Source: Streptomyces sp. Root1304 (GTDB taxonomy: Bacteria; Actinomycetota; Actinomycetes; Streptomycetales; Streptomycetaceae). Taken from it: a stretch of DNA of 64,000 bases. The notes below the pieces were generated by a model. That model was given only the letters and a program-made list of their open reading frames with translations. It had not been told where the DNA came from and searched no databases. Positions 51,955 to 60,730 of this stretch are shown here, one piece after another. Every line of letters starts with the position of its first letter. The stretch's first letter is position 1. Made by a program: the position numbers and the translations under genes. The stretch covers positions 6,876-70,875 of the forward strand of contig NZ_LMEP01000006.1 of NCBI RefSeq assembly GCF_001426405.1, written 5' to 3'.

Positions 51955-53064
51955 GTGCCTGCCACCACCCGTACCACCCTGCGACGCGGCCTCGCCGCCG
52001 CCGCCGCTCTGCCGCTGCTGATCGGCGCGCTCGCCTCCTGCGGCTACGGCTCCGAGGCCAAGAACGACGAGAAGAAGGTGGCCGCCGAGGGCGAGAAGCT
52101 CTCCGCCGACACCGTACGGCTCGGGTACTTCCCCAACCTCACGCACGCCACCGCGCTGGTGGGCGACCAGGAGGGCCTCCTCCAGAAGGAGCTGGGCGGC
52201 ACCGAGCTGGTGCCCACCACCTTCAACGCCGGCCCCTCCGAGATCGAGGCGCTCAACGCCGGCTCGATCGACATCGGCTTCATCGGCCCCTCGCCGTCCA
52301 TCAACGGCTACGTGAAGACCAAGGGCTCCAACCTCCGCATCGTCGGCGGCGCCGCCTCCGGCGGTGTGAAGCTCGTGGTGAACCCGGCGAAGATCAAGAC
52401 CGTGGACGACCTCAAGGGCAAGAGGATCGCCACCCCGCAGCTCGGCAACACGCAGGACGTGGCCTTCCTCAACTGGATCTCCGAGAAGGGCTGGAAGGTC
52501 GACGCCCAGAGCGGCAAGGGCGACGTCTCGGTGGTCCGCACGGACAACAAGGTGACCCCGAACGCCTACGCCTCCGGTGCCATCGACGGCGCCTGGGTGC
52601 CGGAGCCGACCGCTTCGAAGCTGGTCAGCGACGGGGCGAAGGTGCTGATCAACGAGTCCGACATCTGGCCGGACAAGAAGTTCGTGATCACGAACATCAT
52701 CGTGTCGCAGAAGTTCCTGACCGCCCACCCGGACGTCGTCGAGGCCTTCCTGCGCGGCGCGGTGAAGACCAACGCGTGGATCAACGCCAACCCGGACAAG
52801 GCGAAGGCCTCGGCCAACGCCAAGCTCAAGGACCTCTCGGGCAAGGCGCTGGGCGCGAAGGTCATCGACGCCGCGTGGCCGTCCATCCAGTTCACCGACG
52901 ACCCGCTGGCCGCCACGCTCCAGGCGCAGGCCGACCACGCGGTGAAGGCCGGTCTGCTGGAGAAGCCCGAACTGGGCGGCATCTACGACCTCAAGCCGCT
53001 CAACAAGGTCCTGAAGGCCGCGGGGCGGCCCGAGGTCTCCGACGCCGGTCTCGGCGTGAAGTAG
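51955..53064 (+). CDS. Sulfonate/nitrate-type ABC solute-binding lipoprotein
   Basis: A 369-residue extracellular binding protein. The signal peptide (TTLRRGLAAAAALPLLIGAL) ends in the lipobox LASC at about residue 23-26, and then a Lys/Glu-rich linker follows. The body is of the SsuA/NMT1-like fold (VRLGYFPNLTHATALVGDQE, GSIDIGFIGPSPSINGYVKT, KLVVNPAKIKTVDDLKGK). The ligand is likely an alkanesulfonate or taurine-like compound because the genes sit inside the sulfur operon. Start GTG 51955 with GAGGGG upstream (a rather wide spacing). Confidence 0.9.
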   Translation: MPATTRTTLRRGLAAAAALPLLIGALASCGYGSEAKNDEKKVAAEGEKLSADTVRLGYFPNLTHATALVGDQEGLLQKELGGTELVPTTFNAGPSEIEALNAGSIDIGFIGPSPSINGYVKTKGSNLRIVGGAASGGVKLVVNPAKIKTVDDLKGKRIATPQLGNTQDVAFLNWISEKGWKVDAQSGKGDVSVVRTDNKVTPNAYASGAIDGAWVPEPTASKLVSDGAKVLINESDIWPDKKFVITNIIVSQKFLTAHPDVVEAFLRGAVKTNAWINANPDKAKASANAKLKDLSGKALGAKVIDAAWPSIQFTDDPLAATLQAQADHAVKAGLLEKPELGGIYDLKPLNKVLKAAGRPEVSDAGLGVK

Positions 53065-53131
53065 TTCCGGGATACCGGCGTCAGACACCCGTGCAGCAGC
53101 CCGAGTTCAGCTTCACCAGGAGGTGACGACC

Positions 53132-53926
53132 ATGGCCACGACCGCGACGCTCGCCAAGGCCGAGGACCGTGCGGCGGTGACCCATGCCGCCCGCATCGAG
53201 CACGTCTCCAAGTCCTTCGGCGGACCCGCCGGCGGGCAGCTCGTCCTCGACGACATCTCGCTCGATGTCGCCCCGGGCGAGTTCGTCACCCTCCTGGGCG
53301 CCTCGGGCTGCGGCAAGTCCACGCTGCTCAACCTGGTCGCCGGGCTCGACCGGCCGTCCGCGGGGTCCATCGAGACCCCCGGCGGCCGGCCGGCCCTGAT
53401 GTTCCAGGAGCACGCCCTCTTCCCGTGGCTCACCGCGGGCAAGAACATCGAACTGGCCCTGCGGCTGCGCGGGGTGCCCAAGACCGAACGGCGCTCCGAG
53501 GCCGAGCGGCTGCTCGAACTCGTCCGGCTCGGCGGCTCGTACGGCAAGCGCGTCCACGAGCTGTCCGGCGGCATGCGCCAGCGGGTCGCGCTGGCCCGCG
53601 CGCTCGCCCAGGACAGCGACCTGCTCCTGATGGACGAGCCGTTCGCCGCCCTCGACGCCATCACCCGGGACGTGCTGCACGACGAACTGACCCGGATCTG
53701 GCGGGAGACGAAGCTGTCGGTGCTCTTCGTCACCCACAACGTGCGCGAGGCCGTGCGGCTGGCCGAGCGCGTCGTCCTCCTCTCGTCCCGGCCGGGCCGG
53801 ATCGCCCACGAGTGGACCATCGACATCCCTCAGCCGCGCCGCATCGAGGACTCCGACGTCGCGGAGCTGTCCCTCGAGATCACCGAGCACCTGCGTGGGG
53901 AGATCCGCCGTCATGGCCAGCACTGA
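53132..53926 (+). CDS. Sulfonate-type ABC transporter ATPase
   Basis: A 264-residue ATPase of the SsuB/TauB class. Walker A GASGCGKSTLLNLVAG, Q-loop PALMFQEHALFPWL, signature LSGGMRQRVALARAL, Walker B LLLMDEPFAALDA and the switch His VTHNVREA are all intact. AGGAGG lies eight bases upstream of ATG 53132; an in-frame GTG at 53123 overlaps that site and is not used. It follows the binding-protein gene and overlaps the permease by 14 bases. Confidence 0.93.
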   Translation: MATTATLAKAEDRAAVTHAARIEHVSKSFGGPAGGQLVLDDISLDVAPGEFVTLLGASGCGKSTLLNLVAGLDRPSAGSIETPGGRPALMFQEHALFPWLTAGKNIELALRLRGVPKTERRSEAERLLELVRLGGSYGKRVHELSGGMRQRVALARALAQDSDLLLMDEPFAALDAITRDVLHDELTRIWRETKLSVLFVTHNVREAVRLAERVVLLSSRPGRIAHEWTIDIPQPRRIEDSDVAELSLEITEHLRGEIRRHGQH

Positions 53927-54815
53927 AACCAGCCCGAGGGCCCCGAAGACGCGGAAGGCGGACGACCTCGCCGGGCTCGAAGCCGGCCTGGACGCGCTCG
54001 ACACCGTGCAGATCCGGCGGACCCCGGTCCGTGAGGTCCTGCTCAAGAAGGTGTTCCCGCCGGTCTTCGCCGTCGTGCTCGTCCTCGTGGTGTGGCAGCT
54101 GCTCGTCACCGCGAAGGTCACCGACGAGTACAAGCTGCCCGCGCCGTCCGCGGTGTGGGACAGCCTGACCACGATGTGGCTGGAGGGCACCCTCCTCGAG
54201 GTGCTGTGGACCAGCGTGTCGCGGGCCCTCCTCGGCTTCCTCATGGCCCTCGCGATCGGCACCCCGCTCGGACTCCTGGTCTCCCGGGTGAAGTTCGTCC
54301 GGGCGGCGCTCGGCCCGATCCTCTCGGGTCTCCAGTCGCTGCCCTCGGTGGCCTGGGTGGCACCGGCCGTCCTCTGGCTCGGCCTCAACGACAGCATGAT
54401 GTTCGCGGTGATCCTGCTGGGCGCCGTCCCGTCGATCGCCAACGGACTCGTCGCCGGTGTCGACCAGGTCCCGCCGCTCTTCCTGCGGGCCGGGCAGACG
54501 CTCGGCGCGACCGGTCTCAAGGGCGCCTGGTACATCGTGATGCCGGCCGCGCTTCCGGGCTATCTCGCCGGGCTCAAGCAGGGCTGGGCGTTCTCGTGGC
54601 GTTCGCTGATGGCCGCGGAGATCATCGCCTCCTCCCCCGACCTGGGCCTCGGCCTCGGCCAGCTCCTGGAGAACGGCCGCAACAACATCGACATGGCCGG
54701 CATCTTCCTGGCGATCATCCTGATCCTGGTCGTCGGCATCGCCATCGACCTGCTGATCTTCAGCCCGCTGGAGCGCGCCGTGCTGCGCCGCCGCGGTCTG
54801 CTGGCGCAGGGCTGA
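53913..54815 (+). CDS. Sulfonate-type ABC permease
   Basis: A 300-residue permease of the SsuC class with about six membrane segments (first VFAVVLVLVVWQLLVTAKV). The EAA loop LGATGLKGAWYIVMPAALPG is in its usual position. The start ATG 53913 lies inside the ATPase gene (14-base overlap), which links their translation. The ATG at 53895 is out of phase with the usual start. It completes the sulfur importer. Confidence 0.92.
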   Translation: MASTETSPRAPKTRKADDLAGLEAGLDALDTVQIRRTPVREVLLKKVFPPVFAVVLVLVVWQLLVTAKVTDEYKLPAPSAVWDSLTTMWLEGTLLEVLWTSVSRALLGFLMALAIGTPLGLLVSRVKFVRAALGPILSGLQSLPSVAWVAPAVLWLGLNDSMMFAVILLGAVPSIANGLVAGVDQVPPLFLRAGQTLGATGLKGAWYIVMPAALPGYLAGLKQGWAFSWRSLMAAEIIASSPDLGLGLGQLLENGRNNIDMAGIFLAIILILVVGIAIDLLIFSPLERAVLRRRGLLAQG

Positions 54816-54823
54816 GTCCGACC

Positions 54824-55567
54824 GTGAACCGACCGGCCCTCCTCGTCATCGCCCACGGCAGCCGCGACCCGCGGCACGCGGCGACCGTCCGGGCGCTGGT
54901 GCGCCGGGCCGGTGCGCTGCGGCCGGGGCTGCGCGTGGAGACGGCGTTCCTGGACTTCAACCTGCCGTCGGTGACGGGGGTCCTCGACCGGCTCGCCGCC
55001 GACGGGGTGCGGGAGGTCGTGGCCCTGCCGCTCCTCCTCACCCGGGCCTTCCACGCGAAGGCCGACGTCCCCGCCGTGCTGCGCCAGGCACCGCCGTCCC
55101 TGAGCGTCCGCCAGGCGGAGGTCCTCGGCCCCTCGCCGCTGCTGATCGCGGCGGTGGAACGGCGGCTGTACGAGGCCGGGCTCACGCCCGGCGACAAGAG
55201 CACCACCGGGGTCGTCCTGGCCTCGGCGGGCTCCACCGACCCGGAGGCGATCGCGGTGATCGCAGAAACGGCGCGGGAGCTGCGGCGCACCGGTTGGTGC
55301 TCCGTGCGGCCCGCGTTCGCCTCCGCATCCCTTCCCCGTACGGAGGAAGCCGTACGGGCCCTGCGCACGGAACGGGGCGTCCGGCGGGTGGCCGTCGCCC
55401 CGTACGTGATCGCCCCCGGCCGCCTCCCGGACCGCATCGCGGCGGGCGCGGCGGACGCGGACGTGCTCGCGGACGTGCTCGGCCCTTCCCCGGAGCTGGC
55501 CCGGCTCCTGGTGGACCGCTACGAGGGGGCGCTCGCGGCGCGCGAGCCGGTCGCGAGGACGGCGTAG
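54824..55567 (+). CDS. Sirohydrochlorin chelatase-like (CbiX/SirB) protein
   Basis: A 247-residue protein with two CbiX-type modules. Motifs: ALLVIAHGSRDPRH, with the His and Ser of the metal site, LPLLLTRAFHAKADVPAVL with the second His, and the half-repeat GVVLASAGSTDPEAI and VAVAPYVIAPGRLPDRIAA, where the second-site His is replaced. It would insert iron into sirohydrochlorin to make sirohaem, the cofactor of the sulfite reductase at the operon head. Start GTG 54824, 8 bases after the permease stop. The tail overlaps no gene but is followed by a 23-base tandem duplication. Confidence 0.88.
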   Translation: MNRPALLVIAHGSRDPRHAATVRALVRRAGALRPGLRVETAFLDFNLPSVTGVLDRLAADGVREVVALPLLLTRAFHAKADVPAVLRQAPPSLSVRQAEVLGPSPLLIAAVERRLYEAGLTPGDKSTTGVVLASAGSTDPEAIAVIAETARELRRTGWCSVRPAFASASLPRTEEAVRALRTERGVRRVAVAPYVIAPGRLPDRIAAGAADADVLADVLGPSPELARLLVDRYEGALAAREPVARTA

Positions 55568-55570
55568 CCC

Positions 55571-55616
55571 GTCAGCCCTTCGGGTTCCGTCCGGTCAGCC
55601 TTTAGGGTTCCGGCCG
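55571..55616. repeat. 23-bp tandem duplication at a gene end
   Basis: GTCAGCCCTTCGGGTTCCGT plus CCG (55571-55593) is repeated as GTCAGCCTTTAGGGTTCCGG plus CCG (55594-55616), with four differences. The right copy holds the last codons and stop of the next minus-strand gene (RNPKG-stop); the left copy would encode the same end. It is a duplication of the gene end, in the gap between converging genes. Confidence 0.75.
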
Positions 55617-56167
55617 CTGACCGCGAGGGCGCGGGTGAACGCCGGGGCGTCGTCGGGTACGTCGACGACGGCGGCGAAGCCCTCGTACTGGCGGTAGATC
55701 GTGGCGTTCTCCTCGACGACGCCGAGGACGAAGACCGCCGTGTCCTCGGGGACGTCGAAGTCCTGCCCCGTGGAGCGGGCCAGGTCCCAGCCGTGCAGGG
55801 CGAGTTCGAGGACGAGCATCGCGGCGATGGCGGTGGCGGGGACGCCGTCGGAGCCGAGGCTGATCTCGCCCTCCCAGGCCTCGGGTCGTTCCCAGGCGGC
55901 CAGCGCCCGGTCGAGCTGGGCCGCGTACGCCTCGGCCCAGCCGTCCTCGGCGACGAAGGAGCGCTTGACGGTCTCCTCGGGGAGTTCGGTGCGCAGGGCC
56001 CGGTGTTCGAGCCCGTGCGCGCTGTAGAGCACCAGGTGGTCGGCGAGCTCGCCGACCGTCCAGCCGGAGCAGACGGACGGTGCGGCGAGCTGTTCGGCGG
56101 TGACCGCGCGGGCGACGCGGCTCGCTTCGGCGGCGCAGACGGTGAGGTGGCTGTGGGTCTCGTTCAT
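55595..56167 (-). CDS. MDMPI N-terminal/DinB-like protein (TIGR03086 type)
   Basis: A 190-residue four-helix protein of the mycothiol-dependent maleylpyruvate isomerase N-terminal class. Seen: VCSGWTVGELADHLVLYSAH, with the first His, a second His in MLVLELALHGWDLA near the middle, and the C-terminal stretch VLGVVEENATIYRQYEGFAA. Many members are of unknown activity; one group is called TIGR03086. ATG 56167 is used; an ATG three codons upstream (56176) is possible. Its last codons lie in a 23-base tandem duplication. Confidence 0.85.
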   Translation of the reverse strand: MNETHSHLTVCAAEASRVARAVTAEQLAAPSVCSGWTVGELADHLVLYSAHGLEHRALRTELPEETVKRSFVAEDGWAEAYAAQLDRALAAWERPEAWEGEISLGSDGVPATAIAAMLVLELALHGWDLARSTGQDFDVPEDTAVFVLGVVEENATIYRQYEGFAAVVDVPDDAPAFTRALAVSGRNPKG

Positions 56168-56282
56168 GCCGTCCACGCTACGGAGCGGCCGGCCGCCGGT
56201 CTTGAACTTTCGCGACAGCGGCCGGCCCGGCCCTACGGGAACGCCCTACGGGATGGTCCGCGACGGGAAGATCCGACGGCCG

Positions 56283-56992
56283 TCAGGAGGAGGCGCCCCG
56301 GAAGAGGTAGCCCTCGATCGCGCTGCGGTCGGTGTTCCAGAAGGTGACGCCGGGGGTGGGGCCGACGTTGAGGAACTCGACCTCCGGGGAGAGCGCGATG
56401 TCGAGCGGCGCGCCCTCGTCGCCGGTGTTGGTGACGCGCTCCTGGTAGGCGAGGGAGAAGGAGGTCACGGTGGTGGTCTTCTCGCCCGGCCGGAAGAGCC
56501 GGAGGCCCGCGTACGCCTTCTGCTTCGGCCGGATGGTGGCGAGGGCCTTCGCCGGGGACTCCAGCGGGCCGATCGGGTCCTCGGAGCCGAGGCCGATCAG
56601 CGGGTAGTGGTAGAGCGTGCAGGCCGAGCCGGAGATGTTGGTGGCGGTGATGAGCAGGTGCTGCCCCGAGTCCATCCGCCAGTACGACGTACCGATCGAG
56701 AGGTCGGGGTCGGCGCAGGCGCGGGCCGCGCCCCGGTCGCCGTTCCCGGAGTCCCCCGAGGTGCCGCCGGAGCCCTTGGATCCGGTGGAGGCGCTCGGGT
56801 CGGCCTTCCCGCCGGGCGAGACCGAACCGGTGCCCGTGTCGGGGGTCCCACTGCTCGGGGCGCCGCTGCTCGGGGTTCCGGCGGGGGTGGTGGCGGGGGC
56901 GCTCGTGGTGCCGCTCGGGCCGGCGGCCCCCGCACGGCGACGGCCGCGGCTCCGAGTGCGCATGTCTTCCGGTTCCTGCGGGCAGCTCGCAT
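56283..56992 (-). pseudogene. DUF4232 exported protein, frameshifted in signal region
   Basis: The frame from 56963 encodes a Ser/Thr/Gly linker and a clear DUF4232 domain (residues DLSIGTSYWRMDSGQHLLIT, CTLYHYPLIGLGSEDPIGPL, YAGLRLFRPGEKTTTV). But its N-terminus has no signal peptide. In another frame, ATG 56992 with GGGGGACC before it opens RRNRKTCALGAAAVAV, the start of a typical lipoprotein signal, which then runs out of frame near 56935-56945 without the usual hydrophobic/lipobox part. Start and body thus lie in different frames (offset 29 bases). I infer a small deletion or sequencing error that removed the lipobox; if real, the protein is not secreted. Confidence 0.7.
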
Positions 56993-57128
56993 GGTGGTCC
57001 CCCGTATGCCTTCACCTGGATCGAACGGTCTGACTGACTGGCTGATTCTTGCCCCGGGGGCATACTGAACTCGCCGTTCCGGTCGGACTGTTACGGATCG
57101 GTGGCAGGGCCGCCGCACATCCGTTCCC

Positions 57129-57815
57129 TCAGCCGAAGTCGAGGCCTCCGGTGCGGGTGCGCTTGAGCTCGAAGAGGTCGGGGTGGCCGGCGAGGACCCG
57201 GAAGCTGTCGAAGAGTTCGGCCGCCCGTTCGCCGCGCGGCACGGCCCGCAGGACCGGTCCGAACCAGACGGTGCCGTCGACGTGGAGGGTCGGGGTGCCC
57301 ACGTATCCCTCGGCCTCGGGCTCCTTGCCGGCGTCGTGGCTGCGGCGGACGGCCTCGTCGTACGCCGGGTCGTGGGCGGCCGCGGCGAGTTCGGCGGGGA
57401 GGCCGAGTTCGGCGAGCGACTCGGCGACGACGGCGTCGAAGTCCTCCTGCTTCCGCTCGTGGATGCGGGTGCCGTACGCGGTGTAGAGCGGGCGCAGGAT
57501 CTCCTCGCCGTGCTGCTGGGCGGCGGCCGCCGCCACCCGGACGGGGCCGATGGAGGCGTCGACGAGCGCGCGGTACCAGTCGGGCAGGGTGTTGCCCTCG
57601 TTGTGGAAGTACAGGCTCATGACCTTGAAGCGGAGGTCGATGTCCCGGTGGCGTTCGACCTCCAGCATCCAGCGGGAGGTGATCCAGGCGAAGGGGCAGG
57701 CCGGGTCGAAGTAGAAGTCGACGACGGGACGGGTCCCGGCCTCTTCCCGGGACTCGGTCCGGGGCTGGGTCTGCGGCTGGATCTGGGTCTGCGGCTGGAT
57801 CTCGGTGCTCGTCAT
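57129..57815 (-). CDS. DsbA-family protein, mycothiol-dependent nitroreductase-like
   Basis: A 228-residue thioredoxin-fold protein of the Rv2466c type, with [19 protein letters not shown] at about 33-51. Rv2466c has a C-P-W-C centre; here the second Cys is Ala (CPFA), leaving a single-Cys site. The end [20 protein letters not shown] keeps the cis-Pro loop. The N-terminus has a Gln/Pro/Thr repeat ([17 protein letters not shown]) of unknown meaning. ATG 57815; no signal peptide. A mycothiol-linked reduction is likely, but the lost Cys may alter the reaction. Confidence 0.85.
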   Translation of the reverse strand: MTSTEIQPQTQIQPQTQPRTESREEAGTRPVVDFYFDPACPFAWITSRWMLEVERHRDIDLRFKVMSLYFHNEGNTLPDWYRALVDASIGPVRVAAAAAQQHGEEILRPLYTAYGTRIHERKQEDFDAVVAESLAELGLPAELAAAAHDPAYDEAVRRSHDAGKEPEAEGYVGTPTLHVDGTVWFGPVLRAVPRGERAAELFDSFRVLAGHPDLFELKRTRTGGLDFG

Positions 57816-57889
57816 GACACTGAATCTAGTCAGTGGATGGCCCGGACATCCGGGCCATTCGCCGCCGATTCACCTGGGCCACTTCGGGC

Positions 57890-58444
57890 TCAGTCCTCCC
57901 GTGTCATCTCGATGAGCTTGAGCACGGTGTTCCAGTTCCTGGCCGTGGTCACGAGCCCCTTCATGACGGACGGGCGGGAGATCACCGGGGCCAGCCTGGA
58001 CGTCCCGAGACCGTCGGGGACGTAGAGGTAGAGGACCCGGTCGCCGAGGGCGAAGTCCTCGGGGAGGTAGCTCCCGCGGTCGATCGCGGCGAAGCGTTCG
58101 GGAGTGACGGGCCCGGAGCAGTAGAAGGCGTGGAGTTCCTTGCCCTTCACCTCGGCGGCCGGGAAGGGGCAGGCCTCGGCGACGGCGGCGAGATAGTCGC
58201 CGTCACGGACGAGACAGTCGACGCGGAAGCCGAAGTGGCCCTCGATCGCGTCCTCCAGCGCGGTCGCGAGCCCGTCCTCGCCGGCGTCCGAGTCGGTGGT
58301 GAAGACGGCGTTCCCGCTCTGGAGGTAGGTGCGCACCTTCGTGTGCCCGAGGCCTTCGAGGAGGCCCCGGAGCTCCGCCATGGGGACCTTCCGGTGCCCG
58401 CTCACGTTGATGCCGCGGAGCAGGAGGGCGTATGTCTGCGTCAT
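57890..58444 (-). CDS. DUF1697 protein
   Basis: A 184-residue protein with the signature of DUF1697: LLLRGINVSGHRKVPMAELR, VRTYLQSGNAVF, and the C-terminal RNWNTVLKLIEM. The family is widespread, with no known reaction. Its ATG is at 58444 and it lies 75 bases below the DsbA-like gene, on the same strand. There is no export signal. Confidence 0.88.
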   Translation of the reverse strand: MTQTYALLLRGINVSGHRKVPMAELRGLLEGLGHTKVRTYLQSGNAVFTTDSDAGEDGLATALEDAIEGHFGFRVDCLVRDGDYLAAVAEACPFPAAEVKGKELHAFYCSGPVTPERFAAIDRGSYLPEDFALGDRVLYLYVPDGLGTSRLAPVISRPSVMKGLVTTARNWNTVLKLIEMTRED

Positions 58445-58595
58445 GGGTGCAGCGTAGGACGGTCACCGCGCCTCGTGGGGGGCGGCGCGGTGACCGGTTC
58501 GAACACTGTCCGATCAGGGTGGCCGGGAGAAGACCCTTCACCCATCTGTGACTTATTCAACAATGTTTCGTAATGCCGGACCGTCCTCGAACGGT

Positions 58596-59891
58596 TTATT
58601 TGCGCTGATAGCGGGCGAGCACCCGGTTGCCGTCCTCGACCAGGCGTCTGCGCAGTTCGGCCGTGTCGATGGCGCCGCTGTAGTACTCCTGGAAGGCCGG
58701 GGTCGCGACCTTGTCCTTCCACTCCGGGTATCCCCGCACCGACTGCGCGGGCGCCGGGCTCAGCCTTTCGGCCACCGCCGCCCCGGTCGCCCAGCCGTCG
58801 CGGGCGGTGTGCAGCGAGGGGTCCGCGAGGGCGGCCGTGCCGGTGGGCAGCATCCAGTCGCCGCGCGCGAGCCGCGCCATGTTGGCGGGGCGCAGGAAGA
58901 AGTCGAGGAAGGCGGCGGCCTCCTTCTTGTGCGGGCTGCTCTCGGCGATCGACAGGGTCTGCGGGGAGACGCCCTGGGTGAGGCCGGCGCTCCCGGCGGG
59001 CGCGGGCAGCACCGTCCACTCGAAGCCCTTCGGCGCCTGCTGGACGATCTGCTGCCGGTAGGCGAAGCCGAGCGGGACCATGGCGTACTTCCCGGCGAAG
59101 AGGCCGGGCAGGGTGTCGGAGCCACCGCTGCCGAGGGTGGTGCGCGGGGCGGTGCGGTCGGTGACCACCTGGTCGTGGACGGTGCCGGGGACGACCGCGT
59201 CGGCCTCGGTGAAGCGGACGGTGACCCGGCCGTCGGCCTCCCGGTGGAAGAGCTGTCCGCCGGCGGAGAGGCCGAGGTTGAGGCTGACGGAGACGGGTTC
59301 CTTGAGGGGCCAGGCGACGGCGTACCGGCCGGGTCCCATGCTCCGGGTGAGGTCCTGGGCGATCTGCCGGAACTCGGTCCAGCTCCAGGGCTTCTCCGGG
59401 GTGGGGACACGGACGCCGGAGGATTCGAGGATCTTCCGGTTGGCGATGAGCACGCGGGGTTCCTGGAGGAACGGCACGCCGTAGACGCCCTCGCCGAAGG
59501 TGGTGGTCTGCCAGCTGCGGGCGGGGATGTCGGCGCGGAGCCGGGCCGAGAGCAGCGGGCGGAGGTCGGCGAGGTCGCCGCCGTACGCGAAGTCGGCGAG
59601 GTCGTCGGAGGCGTCGTGGATGAGGTCGGGCGCCTCGCCGCCCTCGAAGGAGGTGAGGAGCTGGTCGTGGACGGAGTCCCAGCTGCCCTGGACGTACTCG
59701 ACCTGGATGCCGGGGTGGCCGGCGTTCCACTCCTCCACCAGCTCCCGGTTGGCGTCGACGGACTCCTTCTGCCAGGCGAGGGACTGGAAGCGGAGCCGTA
59801 CGACACCGTCGTCGGGTCCCTCGCTCCCCGTGGTGCAGCCGGTGAGGAGCAGAGCGAGCGCGGCGACGCAGGTGAGGAACGGTCGTCTCAT
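58596..59891 (-). CDS. Sugar ABC solute-binding lipoprotein (second system)
   Basis: A 431-residue binding protein. MRRPFLTCVAALALLLTGC shows a lipoprotein signal with lipobox LTGC (Cys about 19). The mature part is type 1 sugar-binding (ELVEEWNAGHPGIQVEYVQG, SFEGGEAPDLIHDASDDLAD, AYRQQIVQQAPKGFEWTVLP). It overlaps the preceding permease gene by 4 bases (59888-59891). The ligand is unknown. It is the last gene of the operon permease-permease-SBP; this order is the reverse of that in the first sugar system. Confidence 0.9.
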   Translation of the reverse strand: MRRPFLTCVAALALLLTGCTTGSEGPDDGVVRLRFQSLAWQKESVDANRELVEEWNAGHPGIQVEYVQGSWDSVHDQLLTSFEGGEAPDLIHDASDDLADFAYGGDLADLRPLLSARLRADIPARSWQTTTFGEGVYGVPFLQEPRVLIANRKILESSGVRVPTPEKPWSWTEFRQIAQDLTRSMGPGRYAVAWPLKEPVSVSLNLGLSAGGQLFHREADGRVTVRFTEADAVVPGTVHDQVVTDRTAPRTTLGSGGSDTLPGLFAGKYAMVPLGFAYRQQIVQQAPKGFEWTVLPAPAGSAGLTQGVSPQTLSIAESSPHKKEAAAFLDFFLRPANMARLARGDWMLPTGTAALADPSLHTARDGWATGAAVAERLSPAPAQSVRGYPEWKDKVATPAFQEYYSGAIDTAELRRRLVEDGNRVLARYQRK

Positions 59892-60730
59892 GACTTCACC
59901 GCCCCGGCCATCATGCCGCCGGTGATCCGCCGCTGGAGGACGGCGAAGACGACGAGGGACGGCAGGGTCGCGAGGAAGGCCGCGGCGGCGAGCGGGCCGA
60001 GGTCGGCGACGCCCTCGGCGCCGAGGAAGTGGGTCAGGACGACGGGCAGCGTCTGCTTCTCCGGGGACTTGAGGAGCACGAGGGCGAAGAAGAACTCGTT
60101 CCAGGCGGTGACGAAGGCGAACAGGGCGGTGGCGACGATGCCGGGGAGGAGCAGCGGCGCGGTGACCGAGACGAGGGTACGGAGCCGGCCGGCGCCGTCG
60201 ACGGCGGCGGCCTCCTCCAGCTCGGCGGGGACGGCCCGGACGTATCCCATGAGCATCCAGAGGGCGAAGGGCAGCGACCAGACCACGTACACCAGGACGA
60301 GTCCGGGCACGCTGTTGATCAGGTGCAGGTTCTTGAGGACGAGGAAGAGCGGGATGATCACCAGGACGAACGGGAAGGCCTGGCTGATCACGACCCAGCC
60401 GGTGGCGGCCGAGGCGAGCCCGCCCCGGTGGCGGGCCGTCACATAGGCGAGCGGGGTCGCGACGGCCACCGCGATCAGGGCGGCGGCGACCGCGGCGACC
60501 AGGCTGTTCGCGGCGGCCCCGAGCAGCGGCTGCTCGCCGAAGGCCTGCCGGAAGTTGTCGAGCGTGGGGTCCTTCGGAATCCAGGTGGGGTGGAGCGAGG
60601 CCAGCTCGGGCGCCGGTTTGAAGGCGGTGGAGATCAGCCAGAGGAACGGGAAGGCGAGGAAGACCAGGTACGCGAGGAGGGCCAGGTACTGGCCGGCCCG
60701 CGCGGGTCCGCTCGTCCGGAGGGCGCTCAC
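59888..60730 (-). CDS. Carbohydrate ABC permease, MalG type (second system)
   Basis: A 280-residue permease with six membrane segments, starting YLALLAYLVFLAFPFLWLIS. EAA loop AVPAELEEAAAVDGAGRLRT; it ends TGGMMAGAVKS, as in MalG. GTG 60730 lies within the stop of the MalF-type gene (GTGA overlap). No ATPase gene is nearby, so it must share one encoded elsewhere. Confidence 0.9.
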   Translation of the reverse strand: MSALRTSGPARAGQYLALLAYLVFLAFPFLWLISTAFKPAPELASLHPTWIPKDPTLDNFRQAFGEQPLLGAAANSLVAAVAAALIAVAVATPLAYVTARHRGGLASAATGWVVISQAFPFVLVIIPLFLVLKNLHLINSVPGLVLVYVVWSLPFALWMLMGYVRAVPAELEEAAAVDGAGRLRTLVSVTAPLLLPGIVATALFAFVTAWNEFFFALVLLKSPEKQTLPVVLTHFLGAEGVADLGPLAAAAFLATLPSLVVFAVLQRRITGGMMAGAVKS

